Source: Micromonospora thermarum (lineage in GTDB: Bacteria > Actinomycetota > Actinomycetes > Mycobacteriales > Micromonosporaceae). Taken from it: a stretch of DNA of 64,000 bases. The position numbers were made by a program, and so were the translations under genes. The stretch's first letter is position 1, and every line of letters begins with the position of its first letter. The stretch lies in contig NZ_JAATEO010000001.1 in NCBI RefSeq assembly GCF_012034245.1, positions 248,001 through 312,000 on the forward strand, in the 5' to 3' direction. Positions 40,162 through 48,330 of the stretch are shown here, piece by piece. The notes under the pieces were generated by a model, which had not been told where the DNA came from, made no database searches, and saw only the letters and a list, made by a program, of their open reading frames with translations.

Positions 40162-40204
40162 TTCCCAAGCTGACAGTGCGGGTTCGATTCCCGTCACCCG
40201 CTCC
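40162..40204 (+). pseudogene. attR: 43-bp core, displaced 3' fragment of tRNA-Gly
   Basis: This copy holds the anticodon loop and the whole 3' part of tRNA-Gly but no D-arm or 5' acceptor strand, so it cannot make a tRNA. It is the original chromosomal 3' end pushed aside by integration, still followed by its own terminator hairpin. The identity with attL stops exactly at 40204. Confidence 0.92.
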
Positions 40205-40209
40205 AAGCG

Positions 40210-40246
40210 AAGGCCCAGGTCAGGACCGGTTCCCGACCTGGGCCTT
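40210..40246 (+). terminator. Original tRNA-Gly terminator beyond attR
   Basis: Perfect 12-base arms (40210-40221, 40235-40246) with a 13-base loop. Apart from a few loop and flank changes it matches the hairpin at 27087-27123. Confidence 0.85.
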
Positions 40247-40432
40247 GGTCATGTCGGTCACTTCTTCGTCTTTCGTGGCAGGCCAGCCGCAGCCGCGGAG
40301 CGCCGCCATGATCATCAGGTGGAGCCCCAGTGGGCTCACGTTCTCGCTGTGCCGTCGATGTGGCCGCGGCCCGTTCGTATGGAGGGTGACCGGTCGGCGC
40401 GGTGCCGACCGCGACGCGTAAGGGGCGAGGCC

Positions 40433-41014
40433 ATGCGGAAGCTGATAGTGATCGAGTTCGTGACCCTTGACGGGGTCATGCAGGGGCTGGGGCCGCCGGA
40501 CGAGGATCGCGACGGCGGTTTCGAGCACGGCGGCTGGGCCGCGCCGTACTTCGACGAAGTGCAGGGAGCGGCAGCGGTCGAAGGGCTGAAGTCGACGACG
40601 GCGTACCTCTTCGGGCGCAGGACATACGAGAAGATGGCCGAGTTCTGGCCGAGCCGGCCCGACCAGAACCCGGTGGCCGCGCACCTCAACGTGACGCCGA
40701 AGTACGTCATCACGCGGACCCTGACCAGCCTCACCTGGTCAAACTCCGAGGTGTTAGCCGGCGATCCCGGGTCGGCCGTTCGGGATCTGAAGGCACAGGG
40801 CGACGGCAACATCGCCTTGCTGGGCAGCGGCATGCTCGTCCAGGACCTCGTCGCGAACGACCTGGTCGACGGCTACCGCTTGTTCGTGCATCCTCTGCTT
40901 CTCGGCACCGGCAAGCGGTTGTTCCGGGAGACGGACCGGCCGCGACGGCTGCGGCTCGTCGACTGCACGCCGACCACCACTGGCGTACTCATGCTCACGT
41001 ACGAACCGGTGTGA
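40433..41014 (+). CDS. Dihydrofolate reductase-like (RibD C-terminal) protein
   Basis: The 193-residue protein has the RibD_C/DHFR-like fold: KLIVIEFVTLDGVMQG at the start, the NADPH-site block YLFGRRTYEKMAEFW, YVITRTL, and GDGNIALLGSGMLVQDLVANDLVDGYRLFVHPLLLGTG. Such stand-alone proteins of the YwjB/YyaP group are NAD(P)H-binding reductases of unknown substrate, not true folate enzymes. ATG 40433 follows AGGGGCGAGG. It lies just outside attR and is followed 66 bases later by an ABC exporter gene pair. Confidence 0.88.
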   Translation: MRKLIVIEFVTLDGVMQGLGPPDEDRDGGFEHGGWAAPYFDEVQGAAAVEGLKSTTAYLFGRRTYEKMAEFWPSRPDQNPVAAHLNVTPKYVITRTLTSLTWSNSEVLAGDPGSAVRDLKAQGDGNIALLGSGMLVQDLVANDLVDGYRLFVHPLLLGTGKRLFRETDRPRRLRLVDCTPTTTGVLMLTYEPV

Positions 41015-41017
41015 CCC

Positions 41018-41047
41018 GTGTCAGTGGCCGTGTCAGCGGCGTGTCAG
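41018..41047 (+). promoter_or_regulatory. Triple GTGTCAG direct repeats before the ABC exporter
   Basis: Heptamers GTGTCAG at 41018-41024, 41030-41036 and 41041-41047 repeat at periods of 12 and 11 bases. SARP regulators bind heptamer direct repeats at 11-base period, and an AfsR/SARP gene lies just beyond the exporter. No clear -10 hexamer follows at the expected distance. Confidence 0.45.
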
Positions 41048-41080
41048 GGGGGTGACAGGCCGGGCGCCCATGGTGGTCGC

Positions 41081-42022
41081 ATGACAAGTTCAGCGATTGC
41101 AGTCTCAGGGCTGCGCAAGGCCTACAAGGACAAGGTCGTGCTCGACGGCATCGACCTGGACGTCCCCGCGGGCACGATCTTCTCCCTACTCGGTCCGAAC
41201 GGGGCGGGTAAGACGACGACGGTGAACGTGCTGACGACGTTGGTGAAGGCCGACGCGGGGACGGTGCGCGTCGCCGGCCATGATGTCGCGACCCAGGCCA
41301 AGGCGGTGCGCGCGGCGATCGGGGTCACCGGTCAGTTCGCGGCGGTCGACGAGCTGCTGACCGGGCAGGAGAACCTGCGGCTGATGGTCGATCTGAGCCC
41401 GGTGCCCGCCAGGGACGGCAAGCGGGTCGTCACGGAGCTGCTGGAGCGGTTCGACCTCGTGGAGTCGGCGCAGAAGCCGGTGTCGACCTATTCCGGGGGC
41501 ATGCGCCGAAAGCTTGATCTGGCGATGACGCTCGTCGGCAACCCGCGGATCATCTTCCTCGACGAGCCGACGACGGGACTGGATCCGCGCAGCCGTCGCA
41601 CGATGTGGTCGATCATCCGTGACCTGGTGGCCGACGGCGTGACCATCTTCCTCACCACCCAGTACCTCGAGGAAGCCGACCAGCTCGCCGACCGGATCGC
41701 CGTACTCGATCAGGGCCGCCTGGTCGCCCAGGGCACTCCCGACGACCTGAAGCGCCAGATCCCCGGGACGCACGTCCGGCTCCGGTTCACCACCGTCGCC
41801 GAACTCGACGCGGCCGCGCGGGTCCTCGGCGACTCCACGCGGGACGACGAGGCACTGGCCCTGCGGATTCCCAGCGATGGCGGGACCAGGTCACTGCGGG
41901 CCCTGCTGGACCGGCTCGACGAGTACGCGATCAGTGCCGAAGGGCTGTCCGTGCAGACACCGGACCTCGATGACGTTTTCCTCGCCCTGACGGGCCGTAC
42001 CACGGAGGTGGCCGCGAAATGA
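41081..42022 (+). CDS. DrrA-type ABC transporter ATP-binding protein
   Basis: The 313-residue ATPase has Walker A (LLGPNGAGKTTT), Q-loop, the ABC signature STYSGGMRRKLDLA, Walker B (RIIFLDEPTTGLDP) and the H-loop replaced by Gln in LTTQYLEEADQLAD, as is typical of the daunorubicin-resistance DrrA family. The C-terminal third carries the DrrA-type regulatory segment. With the permease downstream it should export a hydrophobic compound, possibly an antibiotic or a lipid. ATG 41081 is the family start; the upstream frame crosses the GTGTCAG repeats. It overlaps the permease gene by four bases. Confidence 0.93.
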   Translation: MTSSAIAVSGLRKAYKDKVVLDGIDLDVPAGTIFSLLGPNGAGKTTTVNVLTTLVKADAGTVRVAGHDVATQAKAVRAAIGVTGQFAAVDELLTGQENLRLMVDLSPVPARDGKRVVTELLERFDLVESAQKPVSTYSGGMRRKLDLAMTLVGNPRIIFLDEPTTGLDPRSRRTMWSIIRDLVADGVTIFLTTQYLEEADQLADRIAVLDQGRLVAQGTPDDLKRQIPGTHVRLRFTTVAELDAAARVLGDSTRDDEALALRIPSDGGTRSLRALLDRLDEYAISAEGLSVQTPDLDDVFLALTGRTTEVAAK

Positions 42023-42768
42023 GCACCAAGTCCCACTCGATCGTCATGCTGCGTCGCAACTTCAAACACATCGCCCGGAACCCGACCTCGGTGTTCAACG
42101 CGGTCCTGATGCCGATCGTGATCATGTTGATGTTCGTGTACATGTTCGGAGACGCGTTCAACGTCGGTGTCGACTACATCGACTACGCGACGCCGGGCCT
42201 GATGCTGTTGGCCGTCTGCTACGGGCTGGGGTCCACCGCGACGGCGGTGAACTCCGACATGACGAAGGGCATCATCAACCGGTTCAAGGTCATGCACGTC
42301 TCCCGTGGTGCGGTGTTGACCGGTCACGTCATCGCCAGCGTGCTGACCAACCTGGTCGCCATCGCGGCCCTCGTCGGGGTGGCCTTCCTGCTGGGATTCG
42401 ACCCATCGGCGAGTCTCCTCGACTGGCTCGGCGCGATCGGCGTGATCGTGCTGCTCGGCTTCGCGGCCGGCTGGCTCACGGTCGCGCTGGGACTGTTCGC
42501 GAAGTCGCCGGAAACGGCGGGTCTGGCCTCCGTGCCGCTGGTCATGCTGCCGTTCTTCAGCAGCGCGATCGTGCCGGCGGACAAGATGGGGCCCGGACTC
42601 CGGGAGTTCGCGGAGTACCAGCCCTTCACGCCGATCATCGAAACCCTCCGCGGGCTCCTCAACGGCGCACCGTCCGCCGGTGACGCGATCCCCGCCCTCG
42701 CCTGGTGTGTCGGCATCGCTCTCGTCGGCTACCTGTGGGCGCGTTCCACGTTCACGAAGCGAGCGTGA
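42019..42768 (+). CDS. DrrB-type ABC-2 permease
   Basis: The 249-residue integral membrane protein has six hydrophobic segments (about 28-48, 55-75, 103-125, 130-155, 165-185, 225-243), with the ABC2 signature region LRGLLNGAPS before the last one. It pairs with the preceding ATPase as a half-transporter of the DrrAB type. ATG 42019 overlaps the ATPase stop. Its 3' end overlaps the convergent AfsR-type gene by 17 bases. The substrate cannot be deduced; resistance or self-protection is plausible from family. Confidence 0.92.
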   Translation: MSTKSHSIVMLRRNFKHIARNPTSVFNAVLMPIVIMLMFVYMFGDAFNVGVDYIDYATPGLMLLAVCYGLGSTATAVNSDMTKGIINRFKVMHVSRGAVLTGHVIASVLTNLVAIAALVGVAFLLGFDPSASLLDWLGAIGVIVLLGFAAGWLTVALGLFAKSPETAGLASVPLVMLPFFSSAIVPADKMGPGLREFAEYQPFTPIIETLRGLLNGAPSAGDAIPALAWCVGIALVGYLWARSTFTKRA

Positions 42769-45700
42769 CCGCGACCAACTGACTCCAACCCGTCCGGGTG
42801 CCTTCCAGCGCCGCCTCGGCGAACTTCGCTTCGCCGAGGCGGCGCCGCACTGTCTGCTCGATCCGGGCCACGTCCGGGTGGGAACGGTCCGGCAGTCCGC
42901 GCACGCCGGTGCTCGCCGCGAGCAGCCGCGCGGCCTGCTCGTACTGGCCGCGGCGTAGGGCCAGGTCCGAGACTCCGACGAGTACCTGCGCGATCGAGGG
43001 TGCGTGCCCCGCCTCGGCCGCCGCCTGGCAGGCCGCGGCGCGGTGCCTTCGCGCCTCGCCGAGATCGTCGGTGAGGTAGCCCAGCAGGTCGTGTGTCACG
43101 GCGCGGATGTGCGCCTGCTCCGCTTCGTCGCCGAGCAAGGTCGTCGCGACACCGAGTTGCCGGGCCGCCTCGTCGGCCTCGCCGCGCCAGCGAGCGAGTT
43201 CCGCCTGCGAGAGGGCCAGCACGGCCAGCGCACCCGGCCACGTGACCCGTTCCGCGCATCGCTGCGCCTCGGCTACGGCGGCCGCGCTGGAGTCCTCATC
43301 GCCCAGCAACCAGTACAGCTGAGCCTGTCGCGACCGCATCCGGATGACGTCCTCGATGGCGCCGACCTCGGTGACGACCGCGATCGCCTGTTCGTAGTGC
43401 TCGCACGCACCGACGAACTCACCGCGCACGGCGATCAGCTCCGCCAGCTCGGTCAGGGCGAACGAGATCCCGAACCGTTCGCCGAGGGCCCGAAACTCGG
43501 CGAGCGCCGTCTCGAGATACGCGTCGACGTCCCGCCCGTCCTGACCGAGCATGATCCGCATCTTGCCGAGGTGCAGCCGGGCCAGTGCGCGTACCCAGGG
43601 GTCCTCGTCGTCCAGCAACGGTTCCCATGCGGGCAGGAACGCGCCCGGCGCCTGCAACATGCGTTCCAGCGGGACGACGAGCGCCATCCCCGGGTGGCTG
43701 CGTCGACTGCGCCGGCTGAACCGGTACGCCTTGTGGATCCACTCCGCCGCATGGTGTTCGTCGCCCGGCCCGGAGCCCACGAACAGCACGACGAGCGCGT
43801 ACACGATGGCCCGGATCTCGTCGGTCACCTCGCCGGGCGTCTCGGTGGCCGCGGTGATCAGCTCCATGCCTTCGGTCCGGTGGCCGCCGAGCCACCAGTA
43901 CCAGCCGGCGCTCGCGGCCAGCCGCATCGCCGCATGCGCCTCGCCGGCCGCGAGCGCACCGCGCATCGCGGATCCGATGTTGTCGTGCTCGGCCTCGAGG
44001 GTGGCGAGCCATGTCAGCTGCTCGGCGCGGCGAAGCTGCGGCTCCGCGGTCTCGGCGAGTTCGGTGAAGTAGGCGAGATGCGCGCGGCGCGCCAGCTCCG
44101 ATTCCCCCGCCTCGGCGAGCCGGTGCGCGGCGTACTCCTTGATCGTGCCGAGCATCCGGTAGCGCGGTGCGCCGTCGCCCTCGGCGACCAGCAGCGACTT
44201 CTCGGCCAGCGCGGTGAGCAACTCGAGCACCTCCTCCTGCTCGACCGCGTCGCCGGCGCAGACCCGCTCGGCCGCTTCCAGGCCCGCCCCACCGGAGAAC
44301 ACCGAGAGCCTGCGCAGGACCGCCCGTTCGGCGTCGGTCAGCAGCTCCCAGCTCCAGTCGACCATCGCGCGCAGCGTTCTGTGCCGGGGCAACGCGGTAC
44401 GGCTGCCGCCGGTCAGCAGGCGGAACCGGTCGTCGAGCCGCTCGGCGAGCTGATCGATGGACATGGTGCGCAACCTGGCGGCGGCCAGTTCGATCGCCAG
44501 CGGCATCCCGTCCAGCGCCCGGCAGACGCGCGCCATCGTCGACAACGTGTGGGCGTCGACCGCGAGATCCCTGCGCACCGCGCTCGCCCGGTCGCGCAGC
44601 AACCGGACGGCGGGAGAGGACTCGATGTCGCCAGGGCCGGCGTCCCGGTCCGGCAACGCCAGCGGCGCGACGGGCCACAGCACCTCACCGGTGATGCCGA
44701 GCGGTTCCCTGCTCGTCGCCAGGATCCGCAGCCGCCGGCACTCCCCGAGCAGTCGGTGGGCGAACGCCGCCGCCGACTCGATCACGTGCTCGCAGTTGTC
44801 CAGGATCAGCAGCGCCTCGCGCTCGCGGATCGCCGCGATGAGCCGGTCGATCAGCTCCATGTTCGGTGCCTCGCCGAGCAGAGCGTCCCGGAGGCCGAGC
44901 CCGGCGAGCGTCGCCCGCACCACGTCACCGTCGGCGCCGATGGCGGCGAGCTCCACCAGCCAGGCGCCGTCCGGCAGCTCGTCGAGCAGCCTGCGTGCCG
45001 TTTCCGTGGCCAGCCTGGTCTTCCCCGAGCCGCCCGGCCCGATCAGGTTGGTGAGCCGGTGTTCGGCAACGAGTGCGGCGACCGCGGCGACGTCGGCGTC
45101 CTTGCCGATGAAGCTGCTCAGCTCGGCACGTAGGTTGGTCTTCCGGTTCTCCTCCCGCCGTCCCACCTCGCCCCGCAGCAGGGCGACGTGCAGTGCGGAC
45201 AGCTCCGGTGAGGGGTCGACGCCCAGCGCGTCGGCCAGGGCTTCGCTCGTGCGCTGGTACACGAGCAGCGCCTCGGTGCCGCGACCGGCCGCGGCGAGGG
45301 CACGCATCAGCGCGATGACAAGCCGTTCGCGCACCGGGTGCGCGGCCACCAGGTCGGTCAGCTCGGGGATCAGTTCGGCACCGTGGCCGAGGTTGATCTC
45401 CGCGTCGAACCGATCCTCCATCGCGGTCAGGCGTAGCCTCTCGAGCCGGGTGACCGCCGCGTCGAGCGCCGCGCTGTCGGGCAGGCCGACGTCCTGCATG
45501 GCCCCACCGCGCCACAGGGCGAGAGCCTCGCGGAGCCGCCGTACCCGCTGCGGATCCTCGTCATCGCGAGCCTGGCCGACGAGGCGTTCGAACCGTACGG
45601 CGTCGACGGCGTCGGGTTCCACCGTCAACCGGTAGCCGTCCGGCTGCCCTTCGACCGACCCTGCCGGCAGCGCCTTCCGCAGCCGGGAGACCAGGCGCTG

Positions 45701-45889
45701 CAACGCGTTCGCCGCGTCGGAGGGTGGGTGTTCACCCCAGATCCAGTCGACGAGCGTCGCCTTGGGGACCACGCGATTCGGGTTGAGCGCGAGGGCGATC
45801 AACAGCCCGCGCAGCCGGGCGCCGGGCACGTCGGCGGGGACGCCGTCGGCCATGCGAACCTCGAAGGGTCCGAGCATCCCGATCTGCAC
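42752..45889 (-). CDS. AfsR/SARP-family regulator (BTAD, NB-ARC, TPR)
   Basis: The 1045-residue protein has an OmpR-type winged helix (about 1-90: ARLRGLLIALALNPN, ALQRLVSRLRKAL) and a bacterial transcription-activation domain (about 95-245). An NB-ARC/STAND ATPase follows (about 265-560; Walker A LIGPGGSGKTRLA, Walker B ALLILDNCEHV), with a C-terminal TPR-like helical region (about 600-1040). SARP regulators bind direct heptamer repeats and turn on secondary-metabolite or stress genes; the STAND part acts as a switch. It converges on the ABC exporter, which carries SARP-like repeats upstream. GTG/ATG 45889 gives the family start MQIGMLGPFEV. Confidence 0.93.
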   Translation of the reverse strand: MQIGMLGPFEVRMADGVPADVPGARLRGLLIALALNPNRVVPKATLVDWIWGEHPPSDAANALQRLVSRLRKALPAGSVEGQPDGYRLTVEPDAVDAVRFERLVGQARDDEDPQRVRRLREALALWRGGAMQDVGLPDSAALDAAVTRLERLRLTAMEDRFDAEINLGHGAELIPELTDLVAAHPVRERLVIALMRALAAAGRGTEALLVYQRTSEALADALGVDPSPELSALHVALLRGEVGRREENRKTNLRAELSSFIGKDADVAAVAALVAEHRLTNLIGPGGSGKTRLATETARRLLDELPDGAWLVELAAIGADGDVVRATLAGLGLRDALLGEAPNMELIDRLIAAIREREALLILDNCEHVIESAAAFAHRLLGECRRLRILATSREPLGITGEVLWPVAPLALPDRDAGPGDIESSPAVRLLRDRASAVRRDLAVDAHTLSTMARVCRALDGMPLAIELAAARLRTMSIDQLAERLDDRFRLLTGGSRTALPRHRTLRAMVDWSWELLTDAERAVLRRLSVFSGGAGLEAAERVCAGDAVEQEEVLELLTALAEKSLLVAEGDGAPRYRMLGTIKEYAAHRLAEAGESELARRAHLAYFTELAETAEPQLRRAEQLTWLATLEAEHDNIGSAMRGALAAGEAHAAMRLAASAGWYWWLGGHRTEGMELITAATETPGEVTDEIRAIVYALVVLFVGSGPGDEHHAAEWIHKAYRFSRRSRRSHPGMALVVPLERMLQAPGAFLPAWEPLLDDEDPWVRALARLHLGKMRIMLGQDGRDVDAYLETALAEFRALGERFGISFALTELAELIAVRGEFVGACEHYEQAIAVVTEVGAIEDVIRMRSRQAQLYWLLGDEDSSAAAVAEAQRCAERVTWPGALAVLALSQAELARWRGEADEAARQLGVATTLLGDEAEQAHIRAVTHDLLGYLTDDLGEARRHRAAACQAAAEAGHAPSIAQVLVGVSDLALRRGQYEQAARLLAASTGVRGLPDRSHPDVARIEQTVRRRLGEAKFAEAALEGTRTGWSQLVAVTLAS

Positions 45890-45962
45890 CTAGCAGATCT
45901 TGCCACGGGCGATTGACCGGCCTCCGACTGCCGACGCGGCGCAGAAGGCTCGCACGAACGTG

Positions 45963-45994
45963 ACGGGGCCCGGCCGAAAACGGCCGGGCCCCGT
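45963..45994. terminator. Strong hairpin terminator
   Basis: Perfect 14-base arms (45963-45976, 45981-45994) with an AAAA loop, 17 bases downstream of the reverse-strand CWB2 gene and in front of the AfsR-type gene. Confidence 0.88.
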
Positions 45995-46010
45995 GCGTGT
46001 CGGGTCGGTC

Positions 46011-47978
46011 CTACCGCTCGGCGAGCCGCTCCTTGCCGGCCTTGACGGCGGCGGCGACGTCGGCGCCGTCACGCGGGGCGGAGGCCCGAGCCGTGGCGGT
46101 GCTTGTGCCGTCCGTCGTCCGGAGCACGTCGGTCGCGTTCGTCACTGGGGTGTACCCGGCGGGACCGCTGATGTGGAAGCCCAGCCCGTTGCGCTGCACG
46201 TCGTTCATGACCGCGGCGGAGCCGAAGACCAGGCCCGTGTGAACCGAGCCCGCCATCTCTTCACCCAGGTACCAGATCTCGTCCCCGACCTGACCGGCGG
46301 TGCCGGGGGCGAGGATCAGCGGCGCGTCGAGCGACCCCATCAGGGCGCCGCCGGCGAGCGCGTCCGGCCAGTTGGCCCCGGTGGCCACCCCGATGTGCTG
46401 ATAGCCACCGAAGAAGGCATAGGCGACGTACAGCGCCGTCTCGTAGCGGGTCGACCCGGAGACCGGGATCCCGCCGTACGGCCGGGTGGCGATGTCCCCC
46501 CAGAGGCCGATGCCGTAGATCTCCGTGCTGGCGGGCAGCGCGTCGAAGTAGCTCAGGGTGGCCGGGGTGAGGGTGCTGTCCTTGGTGAGGATCACGACGG
46601 CCGAGGTGCCCTTGCCGGGCAGGTTCTGGGCGCCGGCGGCCGCACCCGCGGCGAGGGCGTCCGGGAAGTTCGCGCCGGTGGCGGCGAGCACCTTGTCCGG
46701 CGTCGGGTCGATGGCGTTGGCGATCGCGATCGAGGTGGCGTAACGGTCGGTGCCGGCGAGCCGGACGGGCGTGAAGCCCAGCGAGCGAACCTGGTTCTCC
46801 ACGGTGGTGGAGAGCGCACCGGCCGCGCTGCCGAGCAGGTAGACGGTGCTGCCCGGCTTGAGGACCCGGGTCAGCTCGGTGGCGACCGCCGGCGCGAGCG
46901 TGGTGGTCGGGGTCATCAGCAGGGGCCCGTTCTTCGCCGCCGCCAGGGCGGACCCGCCGAGCGCGTCGGCGAAGGTGTCGGACCGCGACAGGACCGCGAC
47001 CGTGGCCTTGGCGCGCGGGTCGGAGGCGTTGCTGTGGCTCGCCCAGTGCGACTGGGAGATGGCCGAGGCGGTGCCGTAGCGGTCGCTGCCGGCGAGGCGG
47101 ACCACCCGGTCCTTCTTCGCCGGACGGTAGTCCGGCACGCCGGGGAGGTACGGGATGGTGGTCACCGGGGCGCCGGCGGTGGTGGGGGCCGTCCCGACGG
47201 TCGTGCCCCCCTGCGCGAAGGCGACCGTCTTGCCGTCAGCGTTGAGCACCGGGTCGGCCTTGGCCGTCCCGCCGATCGTGACCTGGACCTCGGCGGCGCC
47301 TGCGGCGGTGCCCCGCACCCAGATCTGCTCGCCACGCACGAAGGCGACCTTCGAGCCGTCGGCCGAGATGGTGGGACTCGCGGCGTCCGTGGCGATGCGC
47401 GTGTACGTGCTGCCGTCGAGGAAGCCGATCTCCGGTGTGCCGACGGCGTTGCCGGCGCTGTCGGCGGCCTGCCGCTGCACCACGAGACGTGAGCTGCCGT
47501 TGGTGTCCGGCTCCGAGTAGTGGTTGCCGTCGTCCGGCGAGCGGCGCACCACGTCGAAGCCGACGGCGCTGACGGATCCCTCGATCCGCCACGGGCTGCC
47601 GGCCTCCTTGGCGGCCCAGACCACGGTCGACCCGTCGCCGACCCACTCCGGCGTGGCACGGGTGACGTCGGTCTGCGCCTCGGCGATCGGGTAGACCTCC
47701 ATGCTGTCGCCGATTGTCGCGATGTCGCCGTAGCCGGTGACGAACACGGCCCGGCTACCGTCCGGCGACCAGGCGGCGTCGGTGATTGTGTAGTCCGCCG
47801 AGCCGATGCCCACACCATCGCCGGTGACCAGGGTGTGCGTGCCATCGCTGGAGGTCAGCTCGCCGCTGGGGCCGTGGGTGGCGTGCGCGGTGCCGGCACC
47901 GCCGAACAGGGTGGTCGCGCCGATGGCGAGCACGATGGCGCCCGCTCCCGAGCGGCGCCGAAGGGAAGGTCGAAGCAA
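46011..47978 (-). CDS. Secreted cell-wall-binding repeat 2 (CWB2) protein
   Basis: The 655-residue preprotein has a Sec signal (about 1-32), a PD40/WD40-like beta-propeller region (about 45-280; AAWSPDGSRAVFV, SPTISADGSKVAFVRG) and three CWB2 (PF04122) repeats (about 300-620) that start VRLAGSDRYGTASAI, VRLAGTDRYATSIAI and VSGSTRYETALYV. CWB2 triples bind anionic wall polymers in clostridia and are frequent in actinobacterial secreted proteins. The N-terminal propeller is probably the functional part. TTG 47978 is chosen: GAGGAG lies five bases upstream and gives the signal peptide. The longer frame upstream is not gene-like. Confidence 0.88.
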   Translation of the reverse strand: MLRPSLRRRSGAGAIVLAIGATTLFGGAGTAHATHGPSGELTSSDGTHTLVTGDGVGIGSADYTITDAAWSPDGSRAVFVTGYGDIATIGDSMEVYPIAEAQTDVTRATPEWVGDGSTVVWAAKEAGSPWRIEGSVSAVGFDVVRRSPDDGNHYSEPDTNGSSRLVVQRQAADSAGNAVGTPEIGFLDGSTYTRIATDAASPTISADGSKVAFVRGEQIWVRGTAAGAAEVQVTIGGTAKADPVLNADGKTVAFAQGGTTVGTAPTTAGAPVTTIPYLPGVPDYRPAKKDRVVRLAGSDRYGTASAISQSHWASHSNASDPRAKATVAVLSRSDTFADALGGSALAAAKNGPLLMTPTTTLAPAVATELTRVLKPGSTVYLLGSAAGALSTTVENQVRSLGFTPVRLAGTDRYATSIAIANAIDPTPDKVLAATGANFPDALAAGAAAGAQNLPGKGTSAVVILTKDSTLTPATLSYFDALPASTEIYGIGLWGDIATRPYGGIPVSGSTRYETALYVAYAFFGGYQHIGVATGANWPDALAGGALMGSLDAPLILAPGTAGQVGDEIWYLGEEMAGSVHTGLVFGSAAVMNDVQRNGLGFHISGPAGYTPVTNATDVLRTTDGTSTATARASAPRDGADVAAAVKAGKERLAER

Positions 47979-48330
47979 GGAAGCTCCTCGGAAGACGATT
48001 GCGCCGGTTGCGGGGTCGGCGGCCGGGCCGGCCGGTGTGGCGCGGGCTTCACTGTAGAGGACGGCCGCCGCCGGCGCAGTCCCGCGACGTACCCGTGCGG
48101 GCACGCTGAGTGAGCAGTCAGGGCCGGCGCGTACGGCGTGAGCTGCTTCCGGCCTGCCTGGTCCACCCGTTGCCTCAGCCGTTCGGTCAGAGAATCGCGT
48201 CGGCGGCGATCCGGGGCAGCGGTCGAGCAAAGGATCTTCTAAGGTTCTGACCATCTGCGCCGCCCCGTGCCGGACTGGCCGGCAGACGGGTGCCTCTTCA
48301 CGGCGCGTCTCATTTCAGCGGGGAGTTCCC
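47979..48330. other. Divergent intergenic region between the CWB2 paralogues
   Basis: No gene or RNA recognised in 352 bases. It must hold the two outward promoters. A relatively AT-rich stretch near 48228-48252 (aaggatcttctaaggttctg) is the best place for one of them, but no pair of hexamers stands out. Confidence 0.4.

Larger units (their letters stand above)
27039..40204. mobile_element. Actinomycete integrative and conjugative element (AICE, pSAM2 type)
   Basis: A 13.2-kb element lies between 43-bp direct repeats in tRNA-Gly. It has the AICE set in the standard order from attL: tyrosine integrase, excisionase, RepSA-type replication initiator, small overlapping genes, DUF2637/Spd membrane protein, FtsK-type DNA translocase, a Pra-like protein and a GntR/KorSA-type regulator. 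Cargo at the attR side (family 2 glycosyltransferase, AlbA_2 protein, cysteine-rich protein) is lower in GC than the host. AICEs excise, replicate by rolling circle and transfer as double-stranded DNA. All backbone genes look intact, so mobility is plausible but unproven. Confidence 0.93.

Noticed and set aside
40162..40204. Second tRNA-Gly gene
   Set aside because: Only the 3' half is present; the 5' acceptor strand and D-arm are missing, so it is the attR fragment.
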